Notes under the pieces: model-generated | Database searches by the model: none | Seen by the model: the letters and a program-made list of their open reading frames with translations, nothing else | What the model was told of the DNA's origin: nothing | Program-made: the position numbers and the translations under genes | Origin: Flavobacterium sp. 245 | GTDB taxonomy: Bacteria; Bacteroidota; Bacteroidia; Flavobacteriales; Flavobacteriaceae | Assembly (NCBI RefSeq): GCF_004362055.1 | Contig: NZ_SNXB01000001.1 | Location: 649,068 to 713,067 of the forward strand | Direction: 5' to 3' | DNA length: 64,000 nucleotides | Shown: piece by piece, positions 34,054 to 42,666 of the stretch | How positions within the stretch are numbered: the stretch's first letter is position 1 | Layout of the letters: the number at the start of each line of letters is the position of its first letter

Positions 34054-37000
34054 TTGAAAACATCATCTGCAATATATCAGAAGTTAGAAGGATTTATAAA
34101 GAAATATTATATGAATGAATTGATAAAAGGAGGACTTCTTTTTATCGGTTTGGGATTATTATACTTTTTATTTACGCTTTTTATAGAGTATTTTCTTTGG
34201 CTGAAACCAGTTGGAAGAACGTTTTTATTCTGGATATTTATTGCAGTAGAAGTTTTTCTATTGTTCCGTTTTATCTTGTTTCCAATTTTTAAGTTGTTCA
34301 AACTTCAAAAAGGAATCGATTATAATCAGGCTTCTGCTATTATTGGAAATCATTTTACAGAAGTAAGTGATAAACTAACAAACTTTTTACAGCTTTCTTC
34401 AAATGAAAATTCGGCTGAAAGTTCAGAATTAATGTTGGCTTCGATTGAGCAAAAAGCAAATTCATTACAGCCAATTCCATTCGGAAATGCGATCAATTAT
34501 AAATCAAATAAAAAGTATTTGCCGTTAGCTCTGATTCCGGTTTTGTTGTTTGCTGTCTTTTTTGTTTCCGGAAACAGCAATATAATTTCGCAAAGTTTTA
34601 ATAGAGTCGTACATTTTAATGCTTCGTTTTTACCACCGGCTCCTTTCAAATTTGTGGTTTTAAATGACAATCTTCAGACAGAAGAAAACAAAGATTTTAT
34701 TGTAAAGGTAGAAACAGAAGGAAACGTTGTTCCGGAAAATGTAATGATTCATATTGGTAATGAAAGTTATTTTATGGAATCTTCTCAAACCGGAAAGTTC
34801 GAATTTAAGATTGAAAAACCAACTTCAGATATTGCTTTTTCTTTTGAAGGAAATTCAGTTTCATCAAATGAATATGAATTAAAAGTTATTACAGTTCCAT
34901 CGATTGCCAACTTCGAAATGGTTTTGAATTTTCCATCTTATCTAAAAAAGAAATCAGAAACGATTCAGGGAACCGGAAATGCCATTGTACCAGAAGGAAC
35001 AATTGTGACTTGGAAAATGAAAACACAGTCAACTCAAGAGGTGGTTTGGAAAGATGAAAACTCTATTTTGAAGTTTAACAAAGCCGAAAACGATTTTAAA
35101 TTGGCTAAAAATATTAATGAAAATACAGAATATCAAATTCTTACTTCGAATAATAAGGTTAAAAACTACGAGAAATTAGAGTATCAGCTGTCTGTTATCA
35201 AAGATCAGTATCCAACAATTACAGTTTCTCCGGCTCCGGATAGTTTAAAGTTAGATAAGAATTATGTTTTAGGCAGATTGGGAGATGACTATGGTTTGTC
35301 AAAATTACAAGTTATTTATTACGAACATGGCAAACCTCAAACTGCAAAACGAGGAACTATTCCGGTAAAGCAAGCTGTGTTTGATCAGTTCGTTTTTAAT
35401 TTTCCAAGTAATCTTCCGGTAGAAGAAGGAGTGTCGTATGAATACTATTTTGAGATTTTTGATAATGATGCATTGCATGGATTTAAGAGTACAAAATCTT
35501 CTATATTTTCAGATCGAGTTGCTACAATAGATGAAATTCAGGATGCAGAATTGCAACAGCAAAATGCCAATATCAATAGTTTATCGAAATCATTAAAGAA
35601 TCAGGAAAAGCAATTTTCTGAAATGGATAAACTAAAAAATACCGGAAAAGAAAAAGATAATTTAGAGTTTAAAGATCAGCAAAAGGTAAATGATTTTATC
35701 AAACGTCAGAAACAACAAGACGAAATGATGAAGCAGTTTGCTGAAAAAATGAATAAGAATTTAGATAAATACAATACAGATAAGAAAGATAAAACTGCCG
35801 AAGATTTACAAAAGCGTTTAGATAATGCCGAAAAAGATTTAGAGAAAAATCAAAAACTGATGGATGAACTGAAGAACTTAAATAACAAATTAAACAGTGA
35901 AGATTTGTTTGATAAGATGGAAAAGTTCAAACAAATCAGTAAAAATCAATCTCGTAATTTAGAACAATTGGTCGAATTGACCAAACGTTTTTATGTAGAA
36001 AAGAAAGCAGAGCAGGTTGCAGAGAAACTAAATAAGTTGGCAGAAAAACAAGAAGAACTTTCTAATAAAGATGCTGAAAACACAAAAGAGAAACAAGACG
36101 ACATTAATAAATCATTTGATAAAATTCAAGAAGATCTTAAAGATTTGAAAGAGGAAAACAATACTTTAAAATCTCCTTTGGATATTCCGAAAGATGCTTC
36201 TAAAGAAAAAGACGTAGAGAATGATTTGAACAAAGCTTCTGAAGAATTAAACAAAAAGAATACTTCTTCGGCTAAGCCAAAACAAAAAAGTGCTTCAAAG
36301 AAAATGAAGTCAATGGCTGAGCAAATGAGTTCTAGTATGGAAGGTGGAGAACAAGAACAATTAGAAGAAGATGTTGCAATGCTTCGTCAGATTCTGGATA
36401 ACCTTTTGGCTTTTTCATTATCTCAGGAAGATGTTATGAAACAATTTAAATCGATGAAATTAGGTTCTTCTGCATATACGAAGAATATAAAAATTCAGCA
36501 GAATTTAAAACAACAGTTTCGTCATGTCGATGATAGCTTGTTTGCAATGTCCTTGAGAAATCCAAAAATTGCAGAAGATGTAACTAAAGAAATTGGAAAC
36601 GTACAATATAATATGGACAAAGCAATTGAAGTATTAACCGATGTTCAAATTCCAAAAGGAGTTTCGCATCAGCAATACGCTGTTTCATCTGCAAACAAAT
36701 TAGCTGATTTTTTAAGTGATCTTTTAAATAATATGCAGATGCAAATGTCTAAACCAGGAATGGGAAAACCAAAACCTGGAGACGGTCAAGGAATGCAACT
36801 TCCGGATATTATACAAAAGCAAAAAGGTTTAGCTGATAAAATGAAAGAAGGAATGAAGTCTGGAGATAAACCCGGAACTGGTCAGCAAGGAAAAACTGGA
36901 GAAGGAAAACCAGGCCAAGATGGTCAGCAAGGAAAAGATGGAAATGGAAAAGATGGAAAGAATGGTCAGGGGAAAAACGGACAAGGAAATAAAGAAGGAG

Positions 37001-37446
37001 CAAACGGCAAAGATGGAAATGAAGGTAATGATGGAGAAGGAGATGCTGAAAAGATAATGGAGATTTACAAGGAGCAGGTTAAACTTCGTGAAGCTTTGCA
37101 AAAAGAGTTAGCTAAAAAAGGATTAGACGCTCAGGGTAAAAATGTAATTGACCAGATGAAAGCTTCAGAAAAACAGATTTTAAATAAAGGATTTAAGAAT
37201 GAGAACCTTCAGAGAATTTTAAATATTCAGCAAGAATTATTAAAATTAAACAATGCAGTTCAAGAACAAGGTCAAGATACTAAGCGTCAATCTGAAACAA
37301 ATAAAGCTGAATTTTCGAATCGTTCAAATGCGTTACCAAGTTCGTTGACTGATTATTTAAACAGTGTAGAGATTTTAAATAGACAATCGCTACCTTTGCG
37401 CTCGAATTTTAATCAAAAGGTTCAAGAATATTTTAATACAAAATGA
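34054..37446 (+). CDS. DUF4175-family giant membrane/coiled-coil protein (1130 aa)
   Basis: 1130 residues, start codon TTG at 34054. Two N-terminal membrane helices (about residues 25-48 and 55-80) and a third near 152-170, then Ig-like beta regions (residues 190-430) and a very long coiled coil (about 475-820: DKLKNTGKEKDNLEFKDQQK, EEDVAMLRQILDNLLAFSLS). Residues 899-996 are a Gly/Lys/Asp/Gln-rich low-complexity stretch (GKDGNGKDGKNGQGKNGQG). DUF4175 proteins of Bacteroidota are uncharacterised inner-membrane proteins that often sit beside ybeY and mnmG, as here. The ybeY gene starts 4 bases before its end (ATGA overlap), so the two are coupled. Confidence 0.88.
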   Translation: MKTSSAIYQKLEGFIKKYYMNELIKGGLLFIGLGLLYFLFTLFIEYFLWLKPVGRTFLFWIFIAVEVFLLFRFILFPIFKLFKLQKGIDYNQASAIIGNHFTEVSDKLTNFLQLSSNENSAESSELMLASIEQKANSLQPIPFGNAINYKSNKKYLPLALIPVLLFAVFFVSGNSNIISQSFNRVVHFNASFLPPAPFKFVVLNDNLQTEENKDFIVKVETEGNVVPENVMIHIGNESYFMESSQTGKFEFKIEKPTSDIAFSFEGNSVSSNEYELKVITVPSIANFEMVLNFPSYLKKKSETIQGTGNAIVPEGTIVTWKMKTQSTQEVVWKDENSILKFNKAENDFKLAKNINENTEYQILTSNNKVKNYEKLEYQLSVIKDQYPTITVSPAPDSLKLDKNYVLGRLGDDYGLSKLQVIYYEHGKPQTAKRGTIPVKQAVFDQFVFNFPSNLPVEEGVSYEYYFEIFDNDALHGFKSTKSSIFSDRVATIDEIQDAELQQQNANINSLSKSLKNQEKQFSEMDKLKNTGKEKDNLEFKDQQKVNDFIKRQKQQDEMMKQFAEKMNKNLDKYNTDKKDKTAEDLQKRLDNAEKDLEKNQKLMDELKNLNNKLNSEDLFDKMEKFKQISKNQSRNLEQLVELTKRFYVEKKAEQVAEKLNKLAEKQEELSNKDAENTKEKQDDINKSFDKIQEDLKDLKEENNTLKSPLDIPKDASKEKDVENDLNKASEELNKKNTSSAKPKQKSASKKMKSMAEQMSSSMEGGEQEQLEEDVAMLRQILDNLLAFSLSQEDVMKQFKSMKLGSSAYTKNIKIQQNLKQQFRHVDDSLFAMSLRNPKIAEDVTKEIGNVQYNMDKAIEVLTDVQIPKGVSHQQYAVSSANKLADFLSDLLNNMQMQMSKPGMGKPKPGDGQGMQLPDIIQKQKGLADKMKEGMKSGDKPGTGQQGKTGEGKPGQDGQQGKDGNGKDGKNGQGKNGQGNKEGANGKDGNEGNDGEGDAEKIMEIYKEQVKLREALQKELAKKGLDAQGKNVIDQMKASEKQILNKGFKNENLQRILNIQQELLKLNNAVQEQGQDTKRQSETNKAEFSNRSNALPSSLTDYLNSVEILNRQSLPLRSNFNQKVQEYFNTK

Positions 37447-37862
37447 TAAACTTTAATTACGAAACCGAATTTTCTTTAGACAACGAACAAGCTTTTACAG
37501 ATTGGTTGAGCGCTGTGATTGTTTCTGAAAATAAGAATGAGGGAGAAATAAATTATATTTTTTGTGATGATGAATACCTACATAAAATAAATGTAGAATA
37601 TTTAAACCACGACACCCTAACAGATATTATCAGTTTTGATTATACAGTTGGCAATGAATTAAACGGAGATATTTTTGTTTCTGTTGAAAGAGTAGAGGAT
37701 AACGCAAAAGATTTTAATGTTTCTTTTGAAGAAGAATTGAAAAGAGTTCTTGCTCACGGGATATTACATTACTGTGGTTATAAAGATAAATCAGATAAAG
37801 ACGCCGAATTAATGCGTTCAAAAGAAGATGAAAAAATCGCGATGTTTCACGTGGAACAGTAA
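37443..37862 (+). CDS. ybeY: Endoribonuclease YbeY (16S rRNA maturation)
   Basis: 139 residues. The zinc site of the family is H-G-x-L-H-x-x-G-Y-x-H; here it reads AHGILHYCGYKDKSDKD, with the first two His present and the third replaced by Lys-Asp. Bacteroidota YbeY commonly deviates like this. YbeY cleaves near the 3' end of 16S rRNA and serves ribosome quality control. The start ATG overlaps the DUF4175 stop by 4 bases. The last codons (MFHVEQ) are made by a parS site (37843-37858). The gene order DUF4175-ybeY-mnmG is typical of flavobacteria. Confidence 0.92.
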   Translation: MINFNYETEFSLDNEQAFTDWLSAVIVSENKNEGEINYIFCDDEYLHKINVEYLNHDTLTDIISFDYTVGNELNGDIFVSVERVEDNAKDFNVSFEEELKRVLAHGILHYCGYKDKSDKDAELMRSKEDEKIAMFHVEQ

Positions 37863-38227
37863 AAGAATTTGTTTCAGTTTTTTTTGGTTTCAAGTTTCAA
37901 GTTGTTAAAACGAGTTAGTTGTTCCACGTGAAACATGTTTGATTTTAGCAATAAAAGAATCTGAACGTTCCACGTGAAACATGTGTAATTTTGAAAACGA
38001 AAATTTCAACGTTTCACGTGGAACATTTTAAAATGAAGTTTTGATTTGAAGTTTTGATTTGAAGTTTTGATTTGAAGTTTTGATTTGAAGTTTTGATTTG
38101 AAGTTTTGATTTGAAGTTTTGATTTGAAGTTTTGGAAAAAATCTGCGGATGTTCCACGTGGAACTTTTTGTAAAGTGATAACCTAAAACTTGAAACTTGA
38201 AACCTTTAGTACGTTCCACGTGGAACA
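37843..38227. other. parS: Cluster of six parS centromere sites
   Basis: Palindromes of the parS type (consensus TGTTTCACGTGAAACA): 37843-37858, 37920-37935, 37966-37981, 38010-38025, 38150-38165 and 38212-38227. Each has the core GTTYCACGTGRAAC; sequences differ in one or two outer bases. ParB (Spo0J) spreads from such sites to segregate the replicated origin. The first is inside ybeY, the others are between ybeY and mnmG. Two more follow mnmG. ParA and ParB genes are not in the window. Confidence 0.85.
38035..38135. repeat. 13-base tandem repeat, about 7.8 copies
   Basis: GAAGTTTTGATTT repeats at 38035, 38048, 38061, 38074, 38087, 38100, 38113 and 38126 (last one partial) with perfect copies. 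It sits between parS sites 4 and 5. Read on the minus strand it gives the artificial peptide KLQIKTSNQNFKS. Perfect copies mean recent slippage. Confidence 0.95.
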
Positions 38228-38289
38228 AAATAAAATAAAGTTAATTCTGAGAACCGCCTTAAACGGTTTGCAGAGAATAATAAAACAAA

Positions 38290-40161
38290 ATGTTTTTAGA
38301 AGAGTACGATGTTATTGTAGTTGGTGCTGGTCATGCAGGATCCGAAGCCGCGGCAGCGGCCGCGAATTTGGGATCCAAAACTTTATTGGTTACAATGAGT
38401 TTGCAGAACATAGCCCAGATGTCTTGCAATCCTGCAATGGGAGGAATTGCAAAAGGACAAATTGTTCGTGAGATCGATGCGCTTGGAGGATACTCCGGAA
38501 TTGTTTCAGACCGAACTGCGATTCAGTTCAAGATGTTGAACAAATCAAAAGGACCTGCAATGTGGTCGCCAAGAGTTCAAAGTGATCGAATGCGTTTTGC
38601 TGAAGAATGGAGATTGATGTTGGAGGGAACTCCAAATTTGGATTTCTACCAAGAGATGGTAAAAGGTTTGATTATCGAGAACGGAAAAATAAAAGGAATT
38701 AGAACTTCGTTAGGAGTTGAGATTCGTTCCAAATCGGTTGTGTTGACAAACGGAACTTTTTTGAATGGATTGATTCATATCGGAGAAAAACAATTCGGTG
38801 GAGGTAGAGCTGGTGAAAGTGCTGCAACTGGAATTACTGAAGATTTGGTGAATGTCGGTTTCGAAGCTGGAAGAATGAAAACGGGAACACCGCCACGAGT
38901 TGATGGACGTTCTTTGGATTATTCGAAAATGAACGAAGAAAAAGGAGATGCAAAACCGGATAAGTTTTCTTATTCGGATTTAACGGTTCCGTTAACGCAT
39001 CAAAGATCTTGTCACATGACGTACACGTCATTGGATGTTCATGATATTTTGAGATCTGGTTTTGATCGTTCACCAATGTTCAACGGAAGAATAAAAAGTT
39101 TAGGCCCGAGATATTGCCCTTCGATTGAAGATAAAATTAATCGTTTTGCTGATAAAGAACGTCATCAACTTTTTGTTGAACCGGAAGGATGGAAAACTTG
39201 TGAAGTATATGTAAACGGATTTTCAACTTCTCTTCCAGAGGATATTCAGTTTAAAGCTTTACGTACAGTTGTAGGTTTTGAGAATGTGAAATTTCTTCGT
39301 CCGGGTTACGCAATCGAATATGATTATTTTCCGCCGACGCAATTAAAACATACTTTGGAAACGAAGTTGGTTGAAGGTTTATATTTTGCCGGACAGATTA
39401 ACGGAACAACAGGATATGAAGAAGCAGCTTCACAAGGTTTGATGGCGGGAATAAATGCGCATTTAAAAGTGCACGAAAAAGCGCCATTAATTTTAAAACG
39501 TGATGAAGCGTATATTGGAGTTTTGATTGATGACTTAATTACGAAAGGAACGGAAGAACCATATCGTATGTTTACATCAAGAGCAGAATATAGAACATTG
39601 TTGCGACAAGATAATGCCGATTTCAGATTGACGCCAATGTCATACGAAATTGGTTTAGCTTCTGAAGCAAGATTGAGAAGGATGGAGCATAAATTGAACG
39701 AGTCTGAAAAGATGGTTGCTTTCTTCAAAGAAACGAGTGTGACAGTTGCTGAAACAAATCCAATTTTAGTGGAGAAAGAATCGGCGCCAATTTCACAAGG
39801 GGATAAAATGTTTAAGATTTTTTCACGTCCGCAGATTGAATTGGAGGATATGCTGAAATTTGAAAAAGTAGATTCTTATATAAAAGAAAATGATCTTGAT
39901 GAAGAGATTGTAGAGCAAGCTGTGATTCAAGTTAAGTATTCTGGTTATATCGAAAAAGAAAGAAATAATGCAGATAAACTTAATCGTTTAGAAGAAGTAA
40001 AAATTCCAGAAAATTTCGATTACAATAAAATCAAATCTATGTCAATTGAGGCGAAACAAAAATTAAGCAAAATTCGTCCAGTTACTATTTCGCAAGCATC
40101 AAGAATCAGCGGTGTGTCGCCAAGTGATATTTCTGTGCTTTTGATTTATATGGGAAGATAA
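38290..40161 (+). CDS. mnmG: tRNA uridine-5-carboxymethylaminomethyl modification enzyme MnmG (GidA)
   Basis: 623 residues, normal length. It makes the cmnm5 group on the wobble uridine of tRNAs together with MnmE, using FAD. Seen: the FAD-binding [20 protein letters not shown] (12-31), the conserved Cys in [52 protein letters not shown] and a C-terminal helical domain. In many bacteria mnmG lies in the oriC-par cluster, and here parS sites bracket it. ATG at 38290. Confidence 0.97.
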   Translation: MFLEEYDVIVVGAGHAGSEAAAAAANLGSKTLLVTMSLQNIAQMSCNPAMGGIAKGQIVREIDALGGYSGIVSDRTAIQFKMLNKSKGPAMWSPRVQSDRMRFAEEWRLMLEGTPNLDFYQEMVKGLIIENGKIKGIRTSLGVEIRSKSVVLTNGTFLNGLIHIGEKQFGGGRAGESAATGITEDLVNVGFEAGRMKTGTPPRVDGRSLDYSKMNEEKGDAKPDKFSYSDLTVPLTHQRSCHMTYTSLDVHDILRSGFDRSPMFNGRIKSLGPRYCPSIEDKINRFADKERHQLFVEPEGWKTCEVYVNGFSTSLPEDIQFKALRTVVGFENVKFLRPGYAIEYDYFPPTQLKHTLETKLVEGLYFAGQINGTTGYEEAASQGLMAGINAHLKVHEKAPLILKRDEAYIGVLIDDLITKGTEEPYRMFTSRAEYRTLLRQDNADFRLTPMSYEIGLASEARLRRMEHKLNESEKMVAFFKETSVTVAETNPILVEKESAPISQGDKMFKIFSRPQIELEDMLKFEKVDSYIKENDLDEEIVEQAVIQVKYSGYIEKERNNADKLNRLEEVKIPENFDYNKIKSMSIEAKQKLSKIRPVTISQASRISGVSPSDISVLLIYMGR

Positions 40162-40226
40162 AAAAAAGTTTCAAGTTTCAGGTTTTACGTTTTGTGGAAT
40201 CTGAAATTTTGTTTTTGTTTGTTTTT

Positions 40227-40280
40227 CGTTCCACGTGAAACTTGAAACCTGAAACAAAATAAAATGTTCCACGTGAAACT
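40227..40280. other. parS: Two further parS sites after mnmG
   Basis: CGTTCCACGTGAAACT (40227-40242) and TGTTCCACGTGAAACT (40265-40280), each with one outer base off. They bring the total to eight within 2.5 kb. TGAAACC/GTTTCA words lie around them. Confidence 0.8.
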
Positions 40281-40331
40281 TTTTAAAAGTTCGCAGTGGA
40301 TTTTTGAAAATAAAATAAAATATTAATAATC

Positions 40332-40355
40332 GTAGAGATGGACAGCTGTCCATCT
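40332..40355 (+). repeat. Solo REP-like palindrome with 5' GTAG (REP D)
   Basis: GTAG at 40332-40335 followed by the perfect 20-base palindrome AGATGGACAGCTGTCCATCT (40336-40355), which has no transposase nearby. The same layout (GTAG or GTGG, then palindrome) as at the RAYT locus 25 kb away. Its inner bases GGACAGCT/AGCTGTCC recur at 59117-59140. Confidence 0.6.
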
Positions 40356-40452
40356 TTTTACGGTTTGATTAAAAATAATTGTTTTGATGAACTTTGGTTC
40401 AACGCTACATAAATTCAAACCCGAATTCTATTAAATAACTATTAATTAAAAA

Positions 40453-41301
40453 ATGGACGTTTTAAATAAAAAACATTTTCTTACTGTAAAAGACCATTCT
40501 GTTTCAAAAGAAATTTTCGACTTGTATCACGATGAAGATCTTGATATGCTAATAACTTCTCCGCAACCAGATTTAGAAAATTTAGGAAGATATTACGAAA
40601 GCGAAGATTATATTTCGCATACAGATAACAAACGCTCTGTTTTTGAAAAAGCGTATCATTTTGTGAAAAGTATCGCTTTAAAAAACAAACTGAATTTAAT
40701 TAATTCGGAACAATCTCAAAAAGGTAAAATTTTAGACATTGGTGCTGGAACTGGAGATTTTTTATTGACAGCAAAAAATGATGGCTGGAATGTAATTGGA
40801 GTTGAACCAAGTGAGCGTGCAAAAAATATTGCAATGCAAAAAGGAATTTCATTTGTTGAAGAAATCAGCGAACTTGAAAATAATTCTTTTGACGTAATTA
40901 CAATGTGGCACGTTTTAGAACACGTTCCAAATTTAGAACTTCAAATTCAAGAATTAAAGCGATTGCTTAAGCCAACTGGAACATTAATTGTTGCGGTTCC
41001 AAATTTCAAATCGTTCGACGCAAAACATTACGGAGAATTTTGGGCAGCTTTTGATGTGCCAATTCACTTTTGGCATTTTTCAAAAAAAGCGATCAAACTG
41101 CTTTTTGAAAAAGTAGATATGAAATTAGAAAAAGTACTTCCAATGAAATTTGATTCATTTTATGTGAGTCTTCTTTCTGAAAAATACAAAACAGGAAAAA
41201 TGAATTTCATTAGTGCTTTTTTTGTCGGTTTACGATCAAATTTAAAAGCGTCCTCATCAAAAGAGTATTCATCGCATATTTATGTCCTAAAAAACAACTA
41301 A
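40453..41301 (+). CDS. Class I SAM-dependent methyltransferase
   Basis: 282 residues. Residues 80-200 hold the Rossmann methyltransferase core: KILDIGAGTGDFLLTAKN (motif I), VIGVEPSERAKNIA, and MWHVLEHVPN with LIVAVPNFKSFDAKHYGEFW. Resembles the Methyltransf_11/23 group (UbiE/COQ5-like). The N-terminus has DHSVSKEIFDLYHDEDLDML. Substrate unknown; Flavobacteria use relatives on lipids, sugars and quinones. ATG at 40453 after an A/T-rich leader; its stop is followed by the first copy of a duplicated non-coding element. Confidence 0.88.
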   Translation: MDVLNKKHFLTVKDHSVSKEIFDLYHDEDLDMLITSPQPDLENLGRYYESEDYISHTDNKRSVFEKAYHFVKSIALKNKLNLINSEQSQKGKILDIGAGTGDFLLTAKNDGWNVIGVEPSERAKNIAMQKGISFVEEISELENNSFDVITMWHVLEHVPNLELQIQELKRLLKPTGTLIVAVPNFKSFDAKHYGEFWAAFDVPIHFWHFSKKAIKLLFEKVDMKLEKVLPMKFDSFYVSLLSEKYKTGKMNFISAFFVGLRSNLKASSSKEYSSHIYVLKNN

Positions 41302-41892
41302 AACGCAAAATAAGCGCATTTAAAGCGTTTTCTTGGGTAAAACGAGGGTTTGTATTGTCTTTTTTGAGAAAACGGCTCTGATAAAAGCTATGAAAGTCAC
41401 TTTTAATAGTGATATTTTATAGCTTTTTTTTGATCCATAAAGAAAACTAATACCTGAAAATCACTGCAGTTTTTGGAATTTTTCGTTGCTTTTAGTTTTT
41501 AAATTTTTGAATTTAATCAAGTAAAAAAAAAATCATAATTCTTGTTTTTTTGCTTTCAGTATTTTTCTCAAAAATGAAAATAAAAAAACTTCAAAAAAAA
41601 AAATTCGTTTCAATTTTCAAAAAAGCGAAATTTTCAACTAAATATTTATTGCTGCATTTTTTCAACAATTTTTTAGAAACAGAAAGTTAGAAAGAGTTTT
41701 AAAGATTGATTATACGCTAAAAAAGGACGAAAACTTAAAATAAGCATATTTAAGGCGTTTTTATAGGTAAATTGAGGCCTTGTGTTGTCTTTTTTGAGAA
41801 ACATATCTTAAATAGAAGCTATGAAAGTCACTTTTAATAATGATATTTTATAGTACACTTTAGTATCATAAAGAAAACTAATATCATAAATT
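41299..41892. ncRNA. Two diverged copies of a 165-base non-coding element
   Basis: Copy 1 at about 41299-41462 and copy 2 at about 41729-41892, offset 430-431 bases. Shared words in order: AAAATAAGC, GGTAAA with GAGG, TTGTCTTTTTTGAGAAA, AGCTATGAAAGTCACTTTTA with AATGATATTTTATAG, CATAAAGAAAACTAATA. Copy 1 folds: AAAGCTAT pairs with ATAGCTTT and TCACT with AGTGA, followed by eight T, like a terminator. In copy 2 both stems are damaged. No ORF of length is found in either. A small RNA gene with a decayed duplicate is the reading I prefer. The 260-base stretch between copies shows nothing else. Confidence 0.5.
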
Positions 41893-41915
41893 TTTAGCAT
41901 TTTTTAAACTTTATG

Positions 41916-41944
41916 TTGATGCTATTTATTTTTTTATATTTTTG
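41916..41944 (+). promoter_or_regulatory. Promoter of the Skp-like lipoprotein gene
   Basis: TTG at 41916-41918, 18 bases, TATTTTTG at 41937-41944. The ATG follows at 41980. Fits the phylum consensus. Confidence 0.7.
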
Positions 41945-41979
41945 TCTTTCATACCAATAAAAAAAATAGAAATTTAGAA

Positions 41980-42561
41980 ATGAAAAAAGCATTAGTAATT
42001 ATCGGACTTTCAATTTTGGCTGTTTCTTGTAATAAAACAGCGGAAGTTAAGGAAGTAAAAACAGCTTACGTAGATACTTCAGTTTTAATGAAAGAATACA
42101 CTGAAGCAAAAGACCTGGAAGCAAAATACAAAGCTCAGGCGGAGGAAAAAGGGAGACAACTACAAGCTGAAATTACTCGTTTTAAACAAGACGCTGCTAA
42201 TTTTCAAAGCCAGGCGCAGGCAAATGGTCAGCAATGGGCACAACAAAGAGGAGCTGAATTGCAAAAAAGAGAGCAACAGTTGGGTTACGCTCAACAAGCT
42301 TTATCACAGCAATTACAGCAGGAAAGCGGTGTAGAAATGGATTCTTTAATCAGCGGTGTTAAAAAATTCATCAAAGATTACGGTAAAAAGAATGGTTACG
42401 CATACATTTATGGTACAGGTGATGCTGCATCAATTTTATATGCTGAAGATAAATTTGATATTACAAAAGATATCATTAAAGAATTGAATGATAAGTATAA
42501 AGCGGCTCCAAAAACGGATGGAAAAGCTGCTGTAAAAGAAGGTGAAGAGGCTAAAAAATAA
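41980..42561 (+). CDS. OmpH/Skp-like outer-membrane-protein chaperone, lipoprotein form
   Basis: 193 residues. Lipoprotein signal peptide (MKKALVIIGLSILAVSC) with the lipobox Cys at 17, then TAYVDTSVLMKEYTEAKDLE and a long Gln/Lys-rich coiled coil (residues 55-115) followed by GVKKFIKDYGKKNGYAYIYG and a polar tail. This is the OmpH/Skp family. Skp holds unfolded outer-membrane proteins in the periplasm; the lipid anchor would tether this one to a membrane. A canonical promoter and a terminator bracket it. Confidence 0.9.
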   Translation: MKKALVIIGLSILAVSCNKTAEVKEVKTAYVDTSVLMKEYTEAKDLEAKYKAQAEEKGRQLQAEITRFKQDAANFQSQAQANGQQWAQQRGAELQKREQQLGYAQQALSQQLQQESGVEMDSLISGVKKFIKDYGKKNGYAYIYGTGDAASILYAEDKFDITKDIIKELNDKYKAAPKTDGKAAVKEGEEAKK

Positions 42562-42587
42562 ACTACCAAACTAACTAAATTAAATGG

Positions 42588-42622
42588 AAAAACCTAAATC
42601 AGCAATTGATTTAGGTTTTTTT
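42588..42622 (+). terminator. Terminator after the Skp-like gene
   Basis: AACCTAAATC pairs with GATTTAGGTT around AGCAATT; T-run follows. Confidence 0.88.
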
Positions 42623-42666
42623 CTTTTATAAAAATGCGATACTTTTGACGTTTAATACCTGCCAGA

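Noticed and set aside
36809..37101. Antisense ORFs on the minus strand over the Gly-rich part of the DUF4175 gene
   Set aside because: They arise from low-complexity codons of the real gene; hydrophobic Phe/Leu/Ser-rich products are the expected mirror.
38035..38135. CRISPR array
   Set aside because: The repeat is 13 bases with no spacers between copies, and no cas gene is in the window.
38028..38228. A minus-strand ORF of 66 codons beginning MFHVER in the parS region
   Set aside because: Its body is the translation of the 13-base tandem repeat (KLQIKTSNQNF units), and its start is a parS site. No conserved protein can be expected.
40171..40353. A minus-strand ORF of 60 codons after mnmG
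   Set aside because: It consists of parS and TGAAACC repeat sequence read in frame and ends inside the REP D palindrome; no domain is visible.
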